Positions 57,042 through 64,000 of a stretch of DNA of 64,000 nucleotides are shown here, one piece after another (the first letter of the stretch is position 1; each line of letters starts with the position of its first letter). A program made the translations under genes and the position numbers. The notes beneath the pieces were generated by a model. That model was not told where the DNA came from. It did not search any database and saw only the letters and a program-made list of their open reading frames with translations. Source of the stretch: Elusimicrobiota bacterium (GTDB lineage: Bacteria; Elusimicrobiota; Elusimicrobia; FEN-1173); contig JADKIY010000006.1 of assembly GCA_016722575.1 (NCBI GenBank), forward strand, positions 391,998-455,997. Direction: 5' to 3'.

Positions 57042-57178
57042 TTCTTGGCACGGTAATACTGGTACAGGCGGGTGTGAAGTGATCGAAGAAGTTTAAAATA
57101 GTTTAATAGTTTAGAGCGTCCCGGACCCGGACTCCGGACTCTTGCCCGCCGTTGCGACGACTGAATTTGGAGGATCAC

Positions 57179-57418
57179 ATGAAGATTGAAGTCTGTGGGT
57201 CCGGATGCGCAAAGTGCTTGGAGCTTGAGAAAAGGACCCGGGCGGCCGTTTCGGCTTCGGGTTTGGAGGCCGCCGTGGAACATATTTACGATACCTCGGA
57301 AATAATCAAACGGGGCATTTATGTCACGCCGGCCTTAGTGGTCGATGGCAAAACCGTTGCCAGCGGAAAGATTCCCAGCGTTGAGGAAATCGGCGCGTTA
57401 TTGGGAAAAGCGAAGTGA
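57179..57418 (+). CDS. Thioredoxin-fold small redox protein
   Basis: The 79-residue protein starts at ATG 57179, six bases after TTGGAGGAT. 'MKIEVCGSGCAKCLELEK' has the CxxC redox pair (CAKC, residues 10-13) plus an extra Cys6, and 'IYVTPALVVDGKTVASGKIPS' contains the cis-Pro loop. It belongs to the small 'thioredoxin-like/redox-active disulfide protein 2' group. The stop overlaps the GTG of the permease gene, and this pairing is common in arsenic- or organoarsenical-handling loci. A metal-reductive or metal-delivery role is possible. Confidence 0.85.
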   Translation: MKIEVCGSGCAKCLELEKRTRAAVSASGLEAAVEHIYDTSEIIKRGIYVTPALVVDGKTVASGKIPSVEEIGALLGKAK

Positions 57419-58455
57419 CCGCCGCCGCTTTAATTTCCGCGGGGTTTGCGGCCATTTATGACTACGTCCTAGCCCACACGCTGTTTTGCCTGGTGCCGGC
57501 CTTCTTCATTGCTGGAGCCATGTCCGCCCTCATTCCCAAAGACCTGCTTTTGCCCTACCTGGGAAAAAATTCACCGAAATACGTCGCCTACCCCCTGGCC
57601 GTGGTCTCCGGTCTGCTCCTCGCTGTCTGCTCTTGTACGGTTCTGCCACTTTTCGCAGGCATTCGGAAGGGAGGCGCGGGGCTCGGCGCGGCCATCGCCT
57701 TCCTCTACACCGCGCCCGCCACCAACATCGTCGCCGTGCTTTATACCGGAAGCTTGATCGGTTGGGACGTGGCGATCGCGCGTATTCTGTTCTCCGTATT
57801 CTTTGCGGTCCTTATCGGACTGGCGCTGGACCGGCTTTTCCGCGAGGAAACGGCCGCGGAAAGCGCCGAGACATTCAAAAAGACGGACACCCCGCACAAC
57901 ACGCGGCGGTTGATCTATTTGTTCGGGGCTCTCATCGTCGTTCTCTTAGCGGGGACAAGGATTTCGGAGCCGTGGATTAAATACGCCGTTGTCGCAATAT
58001 TTGTCGCTGTGTCCGTTTTCGTTTCCAGAGCTCTTTTTACGAAGGAGGAAATAAAGGGTTGGATGACGGAAAGCTGGGGATTCACGAAAACCATTTCACC
58101 GCTCTTGCTGATCGGGGTGTTCGCTTCGGGGGTCATTCGAGTTGTCTTGCCGCAGGACTATGTTTTGCAGTTTGTCGGGAGCAATTCCTTGCGGTCGGTT
58201 TTCATTCCGGTTGTGTTTGGGGTTCTGGTCTATTTCCCAACGTTGGTTGAAGTGCCCATGGCGAGGACCTTTCTTGATCTGGGAATGGCCAAGGGCCCTT
58301 TGATGGCCTACCTGCTCGCCGACCCCGTGCTGTCGCTTCCAAGCATCATTGTCGTCAGCAAGATCATGGGACTTAAACGAACGATGACCTACGTGGCCCT
58401 CATAATCCTCTTAACCGTCAGCGGGGGGTATATTTTCGGGAAATTGCAAGGATAA
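57415..58455 (+). CDS. YraQ/ArsP-type permease (UPF0718)
   Basis: The 346-residue membrane protein has about eight helices in two halves. The first half contains 'GLLLAVCSCTVLPLFAGIRKGGAGLGAAIAFLYTAPATNI' with the paired Cys of this family, and the second half has 'FGVLVYFPTLVEVPMARTFLDLGMAKGPLMAYLLADPVLSLPS'. Family members include ArsP, which exports trivalent organoarsenicals, and YraQ. The GTG start overlaps the thioredoxin-like gene, so both are one unit. No ArsR repressor is seen upstream. The substrate is not certain. Confidence 0.85.
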   Translation: MTAAALISAGFAAIYDYVLAHTLFCLVPAFFIAGAMSALIPKDLLLPYLGKNSPKYVAYPLAVVSGLLLAVCSCTVLPLFAGIRKGGAGLGAAIAFLYTAPATNIVAVLYTGSLIGWDVAIARILFSVFFAVLIGLALDRLFREETAAESAETFKKTDTPHNTRRLIYLFGALIVVLLAGTRISEPWIKYAVVAIFVAVSVFVSRALFTKEEIKGWMTESWGFTKTISPLLLIGVFASGVIRVVLPQDYVLQFVGSNSLRSVFIPVVFGVLVYFPTLVEVPMARTFLDLGMAKGPLMAYLLADPVLSLPSIIVVSKIMGLKRTMTYVALIILLTVSGGYIFGKLQG

Positions 58456-58629
58456 GTGGACTCGAGGCACAAAATAGCAGAATCGCCTCACGCCGCTTGC
58501 AGAGTTCGGGGATGCCATACTGAATTACTTTTCTTGTTGTGGTGAATTAATGTATTCCGGCTCTAGTCCGAAGGTGATTTTGAAAATAGCAGGGGGGAGG
58601 TAAGTGCGGCGTCCCCGGAACTTCATAAT

Positions 58630-58728
58630 AGCGAAGGCTATAAGTCGTTGGCCGACGGTCAGGCGGTGGAGTTCGAGACGGCCACGGGTCCCAAGGGCCT
58701 GCAGGCAACCGGCGTCAAGGTTTCCTAA
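58630..58728 (+). pseudogene. Truncated third copy of the cold-shock gene (copy C)
   Basis: Only the last 32 codons ('SEGYKSLADGQAVEF' onward) and the stop are present, very close in sequence to copies A and B. Everything 5' of the Ser codon, including RNP1 and RNP2, is replaced by unrelated sequence. From 58456 to 58629 there is no gene. Confidence 0.9.
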
Positions 58729-58741
58729 GCTCATAAAACAA

Positions 58742-58790
58742 AAGAAGGGGCCCCCGCCGGAAACGGCGGGGGCCCCTTCTTCTTTTACAT
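58742..58790 (+). terminator. Terminator of truncated csp copy C
   Basis: The same AAGAAGGGGCCCCCGCCG stem with GAAA loop as in copies A and B, followed by CTTTT. It now insulates the remnant from the genes downstream. Confidence 0.9.
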
Positions 58791-58827
58791 AGATCCGGGG
58801 CGGGCTTTTCGCCCTTCGCCTCCCGTA

Positions 58828-58853
58828 TTTGAAATAGGTAAACTGTCCCTGGA
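58828..58853 (+). repeat. Recurrent AAACTGTCC motif, copy 3 (junction with hsdS remnant)
   Basis: TTTGAAATAGGTAAACTGTC followed by CCTGGAATG matches the end of cassette B (61770-61797). The similarity stops at GGAATG, where the hsdS remnant begins. Confidence 0.65.
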
Positions 58854-58919
58854 ATGAAACAGACCATGATTCAGGAACTTCTTACCGGCAAGCCGCGCTT
58901 ACTGGAGCCCAACCGATGA
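58851..58919 (+). pseudogene. 3' remnant of a type I restriction specificity gene (hsdS)
   Basis: About 21 codons, 'MKQTMIQELLTGKPRLLEPN', end in a TGA that overlaps the ATG of the RhuM-Fic frame. The 'L.Q.LLTGK.RL' ending is the classic C-terminus of HsdS subunits. An in-frame TAA lies four codons upstream inside the repeat motif. The rest of the gene seems to have been lost where the csp cassette C joins. Confidence 0.6.
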
Positions 58920-59894
58920 GCAAAAACCTCCCCGTTTGGCGAAACCCTGGTCTACCACGCGGAAGATAAAAAGACGCGCGTGGATGTCCGTTTTGACGGC
59001 AAAACCGCCTGGATGGACGCCCATCAAATGGGCGTTCTTTTTGGCCGGGATCGGTCGGTGATCGTCAAACACATTCACAACGTTTACGCGACCCGGGAAT
59101 TGTCGCGTTCTTTAACCTGTGCAAAAAATGCACAGGTTGCCGCGGACGGAAAAGTCCGCCGGATGGACATTTACAACTTGGACATGATTTTGTCCGTGGG
59201 TTACCGGGTGAATTCCAAACAGGGCACCCGGTTCCGCCAGTGGGCCACGGAGGTGTTGCGGACGCATCTGTTGAAAGGCTACACGGTCAACGCGCGGAGG
59301 CTCAAAGAATTGAACCAGGCGGTCAAGCTGATCGCCGACATGACCGAACGCCGGGACTTCGCGGGAGACGAAGCCAAGGCCGTTCTGCGCGTGGTGAGCG
59401 ATTACGGGTTGGCGTTGACTCTTTTGGACGACTACGACCACCAGCGGGTGTCGGTGCGGAACGTGACGGCGGGAAAAGTCCGCCCCATCGGCTACGAAGA
59501 CCTGTCGCGGTTGGTGGAGTCCCTGCGGAAGACGTTCGGCGGGGCCGAGCTTTTTGGGCGGGAAAAAGACAACGGATTAAAAAGCGTGCTCGGCGCCGTG
59601 TTTCAGACCTTCCAAGGAAAAGACGTCTATCCCAGCCTGGAAGAGAAAGCGGCGGCGCTGTTGTATCTTTTGGTGAAAAGCCATCCGTTCGTGGACGGCA
59701 ACAAGCGCATCGCCGCGACGGCGTTTTTGTGGTTTTTAGAAAACAACGGGCGGCTTTATCGGCGGGACGGCGCCAAGCGCGTGGCCGACAACGCCTTGGT
59801 GGCCATGACCCTATTGATCGCCTCCAGCCTGCCGGCCGAGAAAGACGTGTTGATGCGCGTCGTCGTCAATCTCATCGACGGGAGAAACAGGTGA
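58916..59894 (+). pseudogene. RhuM-Fic fusion protein with N-terminal frameshift (readable CDS 58980-59894)
   Basis: The largest open frame is 304 residues from GTG 58980: a RhuM-type N-terminal part ('VRFDGKTAWMDAHQMGVLFGRDRSVIVKHI', 'YNLDMILSVGYRVNSKQGTRFRQWAT') and a C-terminal Fic domain with intact 'HPFVDGNKRIAATAFLWFLENNG' (His235). Such fusions are usual passengers of type I restriction loci. The family normally starts MSKNLPV..; that ATG exists at 58916 with GGAG upstream, but it is in another frame. The right frame resumes at about 58935 ('FGETLVYHAEDKKTRVDV'), so one base too many or two too few lie between. Fic domains transfer AMP to proteins; activity is possible if GTG 58980 is used. 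Confidence 0.75.
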
Positions 59895-60079
59895 CCCCAT
59901 CGGACCTTCCGAACGGCGACCCAAAACCCCGTCGACGCCCTGTTCACGGACAAGGCGCGGCATTCGATAGAAGACCGGGTAGCCCCGTCGCCTTCGGACG
60001 GGGCATCACGATCTCCACTAAATCCATGAATCGCCCTTTGAAGTTTTGTTTAACAATCCTCTTTTGTATTAAACGATAA
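59891..60079 (+). pseudogene. Truncated reading frame after RhuM-Fic, ended by a repeat
   Basis: A GTG overlapping the previous stop opens 'MTPSDLPNGDPKPRRRPVHG'. From ~59925 another frame reads more protein-like ('NPVDALFTDKARHSIEDR'), suggesting a one-base shift in what was once the next gene of the locus. From 59977 the sequence is a copy of the GGGGCATCAC repeat, so the rest of the gene is gone. I cannot identify it. Confidence 0.3.
59977..60050. repeat. GGGGCATCACGATCTCC family copy with covarying stem
   Basis: GCCCCGTC-gccttcg-GACGGGGC replaces the GCCCCGAT/ATCGGGGC stem of the copies near 49.2 kb, keeping full pairing. ATCACGATCTCCACTAAATC and GAATCGCCCTT follow in the usual order. 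Confidence 0.75.
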
Positions 60080-60097
60080 CGTGTTATCGCTTAATAC
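60066..60097. promoter_or_regulatory. 32-bp near-perfect palindrome, possible operator
   Basis: GTATTAAACGATAAC-gt-GTTATCGCTTAATAC has one mismatched pair in 15. It is A+T-rich, unlike the neighbouring repeats, and looks like a binding site for a dimeric regulator or a replication/partition site. No gene starts directly beside it. Confidence 0.5.
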
Positions 60098-60203
60098 GTA
60101 AAATGCCCCTTCGACAGATTTCAATCCCCGGGAAGGGCGGTTCCCAATTCCCTCATAAAACATGTCTTGCCGTTAAACGCAAACCACGAAATTGGACCCA
60201 TAG

Positions 60204-60314
60204 GCAAATTGGTAAACTGTCCCTGTTATTCCCTCAAAACAAGACATATCGACCACCCCGAGCTGTTCAAATTGAACTCAAAAGGAAATTAGTAAACTGT
60301 CCCTGTTAATCCGG
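60204..60314 (+). repeat. Recurrent AAACTGTCC motif, copies 4 and 5
   Basis: AAATTGGTAAACTGTCCCTG (60207-60226) and AAATTAGTAAACTGTCCCTG (60287-60306) lie 80 bases apart in direct order, each followed by TTA(T/A)T. The sequence between them is not a gene. Confidence 0.7.
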
Positions 60315-60380
60315 TTGCGACATGCCCTTTTAAACGGGCGGACAGCCCCGGAGCTTGAAACCGGCATCACCAGAATCCGT
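60315..60380. repeat. Degraded GGGGCATCAC-family copy
   Basis: GCGACATGCCC, AGCCCCGGAGC and CCGGCATCACCAGAATCC recall pieces of the family in the usual surroundings. The rest of the 59895-60468 gap holds no gene. Confidence 0.45.
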
Positions 60381-60468
60381 TGAGTGCTAACCATTTGAAC
60401 GTCGGGGCCCGGCAATGGCGGCAATTCTACCCCTGGAAAAGGCAGGGCGGAGGGCCTAGACTTATGGC

Positions 60469-61254
60469 ATGCGGCCAATCATTGACGTTCAGGAGTTGTC
60501 TGTCATCCGGGGGGACGTGACCGTTTTGGACCGGCTCCATTGGAAGGTGGAGGCCGGGGAGCATTGGGCGGTGTTGGGGCCCAATGGTTCGGGGAAAACG
60601 TCCCTTTTGGCGGCCTTGCCCGGGACCCTGGCACCGGACAGGGGCACCGTCGACGTCCTCGGCCACCGGCCGGGGGGGAAAGGCTGGGGAGAGGTCCGGA
60701 ATCGGATTGGGGTGGTGAGCTCAAGCCTGGCGGCCCAGATCAACCCGCGCGAGGCCGCGTTGGACACCGTGAGGTCGGGGCAATACGGGGCGCTGGGATT
60801 TTTGAAGCGGTACTTCTCCAACGACCGTCGCCGGGCCCTTCGGATGATGCGTTTGACGGGGTGCCGGGAGCTGGCCGAACGGCCCTGGAGCGCCCTCTCC
60901 CAGGGCGAGAAACAACGCGTTCTCATCAGCCGGGCCCTGATGGTGCGGCCGCGGCTGCTGATCCTGGACGAGCCCTGCGCCGGGCTGGATTTCCCGGCCC
61001 GGGAGAAATTTCTGCGGTTCCTTGGGCGCTTCAGCCGGTTGCCGGGCGCGCCCACCCTGCTGCTGGCCACACACCACACCGAGGAAATATCCCCGGCTTT
61101 TAAGCACGTCCTCATCCTCAAGAAGGGCCGCGCCGTGGCCGCGGGCGGCATCGAGGAGACCCTCAACTCCGCCAACATCTCCGCCGCCTTCGGGGCCCGC
61201 CTCCGCGTGAAGTTCCGCCGGCGCCGCTTCTACATGGCCCGGGCCCGCCCGTAA
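60469..61254 (+). CDS. ABC-type ATPase (ModF/YlmA-like)
   Basis: The 261-residue nucleotide-binding protein has Walker A 'GPNGSGKT', Q-loop region 'RIGVVSSSL', signature 'LSQGEKQRVLISRAL', Walker B 'LLILDEPCAGLD' and the switch His in 'LLATHHTEEI'. The sequence around the signature and the 'FPAREKFLRFL' stretch resembles the single-domain ATPases YlmA/ModF, which have no adjacent permease. A basic C-terminal tail ends the protein. No permease or binding protein is near. TAGACT ends seven bases before ATG 60469, so it may be another leaderless gene. Confidence 0.88.
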   Translation: MRPIIDVQELSVIRGDVTVLDRLHWKVEAGEHWAVLGPNGSGKTSLLAALPGTLAPDRGTVDVLGHRPGGKGWGEVRNRIGVVSSSLAAQINPREAALDTVRSGQYGALGFLKRYFSNDRRRALRMMRLTGCRELAERPWSALSQGEKQRVLISRALMVRPRLLILDEPCAGLDFPAREKFLRFLGRFSRLPGAPTLLLATHHTEEISPAFKHVLILKKGRAVAAGGIEETLNSANISAAFGARLRVKFRRRRFYMARARP

Positions 61255-61279
61255 GGGCGGTTTCCCCTAATAATCGGGA

Positions 61280-61472
61280 GATTCTTCTTACTATTCGGCG
61301 CCGCATTTGATAAAATAATCGAGTAAGTTTGAGGTAAGTTTCTAACGTTGTTGGTCCGATGCAATTGCCTTTAGGCCGCGTGGGAATACTCCCAGGCGGT
61401 TTTTTTGTGCCCTTCGTCGCCCTCCAGTATTAAGCTGCTTCAAAATCTCTTACATAAGGTTGGTGAGTTTCC
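61280..61472 (+). promoter_or_regulatory. Leader of cold-shock gene copy B
   Basis: This leader is nearly identical to 56525-56715, including the hairpin with T-run at 61376-61406 and the AAGGTTGGTGAG stretch before the ATG. Confidence 0.6.
61376..61406 (+). terminator. Intrinsic terminator inside the csp leader (copy B)
   Basis: CCGCGTGGGA/TCCCAGGCGG around ATAC, then seven T. Only the loop differs from copy A. Confidence 0.7.
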
Positions 61473-61673
61473 ATGAAGGGTACAGTCAAATGGTTTAACG
61501 CTGAGAAGGGGTTCGGTTTCATCACCCCCGAAGGCGGGACCGAAGACGTGTTCGTTCACTTCTCCGCTATCCAAAGCGAAGGCTATAAGTCTTTGGCCGA
61601 CGGTCAGGCGGTGGAGTTCGAGACGACCAAGGGTCCCAAGGGCCTGCAGGCAGCCGGCGTCAAGGTTTCCTAA
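61473..61673 (+). CDS. CspA-family cold-shock protein, copy B
   Basis: The 66-residue protein has the same RNP1 and RNP2 motifs as copy A and differs at only about five positions (for example 'NAEKGFG', 'GGTEDVF', 'ETTKGPKGLQAAG'). It lies in a duplicated cassette with the same leader and terminator. Two almost equal cold-shock genes 4.7 kb apart suggest recent duplication. Confidence 0.94.
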   Translation: MKGTVKWFNAEKGFGFITPEGGTEDVFVHFSAIQSEGYKSLADGQAVEFETTKGPKGLQAAGVKVS

Positions 61674-61685
61674 GCTCTTAAAACA

Positions 61686-61728
61686 AAAGAAGGGGCCCCC
61701 GCCGGAAACGGCGGGGGCCCCTTCTTTT
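61686..61728 (+). terminator. Terminator of csp copy B
   Basis: Same perfect stem and GAAA loop as copies A and C, followed by TTTT. Confidence 0.92.
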
Positions 61729-61769
61729 GCATAGTTCGGGGCGGGCGTTATTGCCCTTCACTTCCTCTT

Positions 61770-61797
61770 TTTGAAATAGGTAAACTGTCCCCGGAAT
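61770..61797 (+). repeat. Recurrent AAACTGTCC motif, copy 6
   Basis: TTTTGAAATAGGTAAACTGTC followed by CCCGGAATG ends cassette B. From 61798 to 61898 nothing else is recognisable. Confidence 0.65.
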
Positions 61798-61902
61798 GGC
61801 GCGGCCCCCTGGCCTCCCCCGCCCCCCGCCCCCGCTTCCGCCAAGGGTCTCCTGTGCCGAGCAATCGGTTTTTTTAATAGGAACCTTAATCCCAAAGGTG
61901 CC

Positions 61903-61936
61903 CACGTGGGGTCGATTCCCATAACCCGCATCACTT
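61903..61936 (+). repeat. Degenerate copy of the tRNA-Gly 3' end (att-like site)
   Basis: CACGTGGGGTCGATTCCCAT and the following AACCCGCATCACTT match 49084-49117 (T arm, acceptor end and four bases beyond) at 30 of 34 positions. The 5' two-thirds of a tRNA is absent. It is in direct orientation with the intact tRNA-Gly, 12.8 kb away. Confidence 0.7.
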
Positions 61937-62118
61937 GAAAGATGAATGGCGGCCCAGTTACTGGCTCGGCCTTCTGAGTGTATGTGTGGGTCATTACAAT
62001 GGTTTTGAATGGGGCAACACTGGAATTTTAGCGAGGAAGAATGGGGTATACTATGGATGGTAGATTTAAAAGAATTTGATGGAGATAAGTATGGCGTCCA
62101 CTCAACTCCTTCAGCAAT

Positions 62119-64000
62119 ATGTCCCCAAATAGCCCACCCGAGCGACAATCAGAAGCCCAAACACGGGTACGACTTATTGACCCTCAACTTGCGGTTGCCG
62201 AGTGGCCGATGAAAGACCGATCACTTGTCCGGTTGGAAGTCCCGGTGGATGGCTATGACGCCGCGCCCTGGAATGGAGTGACGGACTATTGCCTCTATGA
62301 TTCAAGCGGCGATATTTTGGCTGTTGTGGAGGCGAAGAAGACAAGCCGCAACGCGCGAGACGCCGATGCTCAACTACAGCACTACGTGACGGAAATCGCC
62401 AAAAAACAGTCCTTTGCCCCCTTCGGGTTCATGGCCAACGGTCGGGACATCTGGTTTTGGGAAGTGGGCCTCGCCAACCCCCGGTTGGTGGCCGGGTTCT
62501 TCACTCCCGAGGACTTGGCGCGGATCAAATCCCTTCGTCTGAACCGCACGCCATTGGAGAGCACCCCCATCAATGCATCCATCGTGGACCGGCCCTATCA
62601 GCATGAAGCCATTCGCCGCGTGGCGGAGGCCTTCGCCGCCAACAAGCGCCGGGCGCTCTTGGTGATGGCGACGGGGACGGGCAAGACCCGTACCACGATG
62701 GCTTTGATTGACGTCTTCATGCGGTCCCGGCAGGCGCAGAACATCCTTTTTTTGGCGGACCGCGACGCCCTGGTTCAGCAGGCGTTAACGGACGGCTTCA
62801 AAACCCACCTGCCACACGAGCCCCGCGACCGCATTTATACCCACCAAGTCGACAAGGGGAAGCGTCTCTTCGTGGCGACGGAACAGACCATGTCCCTGTG
62901 CTTCAAAAGTTCAGCCCCGGCTTCTTCGACTTGATCGTCTTCGACGAGCCCACCGCTCCATCTTCAAGCGGTTCACGGAGGTTATGGACTACTTCGACGC
63001 CCGGATGGTTGGGTTGACGGCCACGCCCGCCAACTTCATTGAAAGGGACACCTTCCGAATCTTCGATTGCGATGCCAACGCCCCGACGTTTCTCTACGAC
63101 TACCCTCAGGCCGTGAAGGATGGTTTCCTGGTGAACTTTGTCCTGTATCAGGCCCAGACAGGTTTTCAGCGGAAGGGCATCAAGGGGGTGGACCTGACGG
63201 AAGAGGAGAAAAGTGCCCTGCTGGAAAAGGGGGTTGATCCCGATGCGCTGGACTTCTCCGGGACGCAGTTGGAGGTGGACTTGACGAACAAGGACACCCT
63301 CCGAAAGCAATGGAAGAGTTCATGGAGGTCTGCCTGAAGGACCAGTCCGGTCAGTTGCCGGGCAAGACTATCGTCTTCGCCATGACGAAGACCACGCCTA
63401 TCGCATCGCCCAAGTCTTTGAGGAGATGTACCCCAGCACGTAAATATGATTCAGGTTATCACTTCCAGCGTCGAACGGACGCGGGATGGTAGTTATGGCG
63501 ACGGGCTCATTACCAAGTTCAAGAAGAACGACAAGCCCCGCATCGCCGTCTCGGTGGACATGCTGGACACGGGTGTTGACGTGCCGGAGGTGGTGAACCT
63601 GGTTTTTATGAAACCGGTGCAGTCGCGGATCAAGCTGTGGCAGATGATCGGCCGGGGCTCCCGGAACCATGCCGCTTGTAGGTTCTTCGACCGTCTGCCC
63701 GAAGGAAAGAAGACCGAATTCAAGATCGTCGATTTCTGGCAAAACGACTTCAATAAGCAGACGGAGGACCGTCCCGCCGCTGAAGTGCCCGTTTTGGTGT
63801 CTTTATTCAACACGCGGCTCAAACTATTGGAAAGCCAGCTTCCCGACAACACGACGGAGGTGGCCCGCCAGGCCGTGTCCGACCTGAGGGCGATGGTGAC
63901 CCGCATCCCACATGAGTCGTTCCCGGTGAAAAAAGTCTGGACCCTGGTTGAACAAGCCTGGGAGGATTCGTTTTGGACGTTGGTACGCCCGCGAAGATAG
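62119..64000 (+). pseudogene. hsdR: Type I restriction endonuclease subunit R, broken by frameshifts (runs to window end)
   Basis: From ATG 62119 the frame gives an N-terminal nuclease domain ('WNGVTDYCLY', 'AVVEAKK': Asp56, Glu71, Lys73) and the helicase Walker A 'LLVMATGTGKTRTT'. It stops near 62934. HsdR sequence then continues in other frames: 'KFSPGFFDLIVFDE', 'MDYFDARMVGLTATPANFIERD', 'EEFMEVCLKDQSGQLPGKTIVFAMTK', 'VSVDMLDTGVDVPEVVNLVFMKP', 'LWQMIGRGSRN'. Shifts lie near 62904, 62951, 63308, 63391, 63434 and ~63976, each explained by loss of one base in a short run. HsdR is the motor-nuclease of a type I system; it cannot be made whole here. No hsdM is in the window. Confidence 0.85.

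Noticed and set aside
57019..57178. ArsR-type repressor expected ahead of the thioredoxin/permease pair
   Set aside because: No reading frame with a winged-helix motif exists between the csp cassette and the pair; only A+T-rich sequence is seen.
58456..58629. 5' part of the third cold-shock gene
   Set aside because: Sequence before 58629 does not match the leader or first half of copies A and B, so the copy is truly truncated rather than frameshifted.
62009..62212. 67-codon frame just before hsdR
   Set aside because: No ribosome site, no recognisable features, and it overlaps the start of the hsdR sequence in another frame.

Overview
The window is G+C-rich DNA from a diderm (Gram-negative) bacterium. 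LptE, Lnt, TonB/ExbBD, a TonB-dependent receptor, porin-like barrels and a PorV/PorQ-family protein all point to an outer membrane. Gene order and style (PorV-like protein, FlgD-like C-terminal tail, very large alpha-2-macroglobulin, MEP-pathway genes dense with start/stop overlaps) would fit a phylum such as Elusimicrobiota, but this is an inference from protein flavour and no 16S gene is present.

Region 1 (1-22.7 kb) is tightly packed housekeeping: the end of aspartate kinase, citramalate synthase, a YmdB-type phosphodiesterase, IspA, Dxs, TlyA, LeuS, LptE, HolA, S20 (opposite strand), MurJ, a short UvrC, a one-domain methylguanine methyltransferase, SecA, Lnt, an SDR (opposite strand) and PutA, ending in initiator tRNA-Met. 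Several of these genes have a -10 box only 6-8 nt in front of the start codon and no Shine-Dalgarno sequence, which suggests leaderless mRNAs.

Region 2 (23-32.6 kb) is an envelope and uptake block: a small Cys-rich exported protein, a TonB-dependent receptor, a PepSY membrane protein, ExbB, ExbD and TonB read rightward to a strong terminator. A porin, a second barrel protein and a lipoprotein read leftward. Region 3 (32.6-48.6 kb) holds a periplasmic adaptor without its pump and five consecutive two-component genes (HK, REC-GGDEF, OmpR-type RR, REC-HK, NtrC-type RR). These are followed by a PorV-like protein, an exported glycosidase with a T9SS/FlgD-like tail, and a 1,918-residue alpha-2-macroglobulin with an intact thioester motif.

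Region 4 (48.6-64 kb) is clearly accessory. It starts at tRNA-Gly, and a degenerate copy of that tRNA's 3' end lies about 12.8 kb further on, so it looks like an old tRNA-targeted island. It carries several families of short palindromic repeats, a predicted exported nucleic-acid/nucleotide deaminase, and two tandem exported paralogues with DnaJ-like zinc knuckles and nearly identical 3' ends. It also carries a zinc-ribbon microprotein, three copies (one truncated) of a cold-shock cassette, a thioredoxin/permease pair and an ABC ATPase. Remnants of a type I restriction locus are also present: a last-exon-like scrap of hsdS, RhuM-Fic with an N-terminal frameshift, and hsdR broken by several one-base deletions. 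No integrase or transposase gene is visible.
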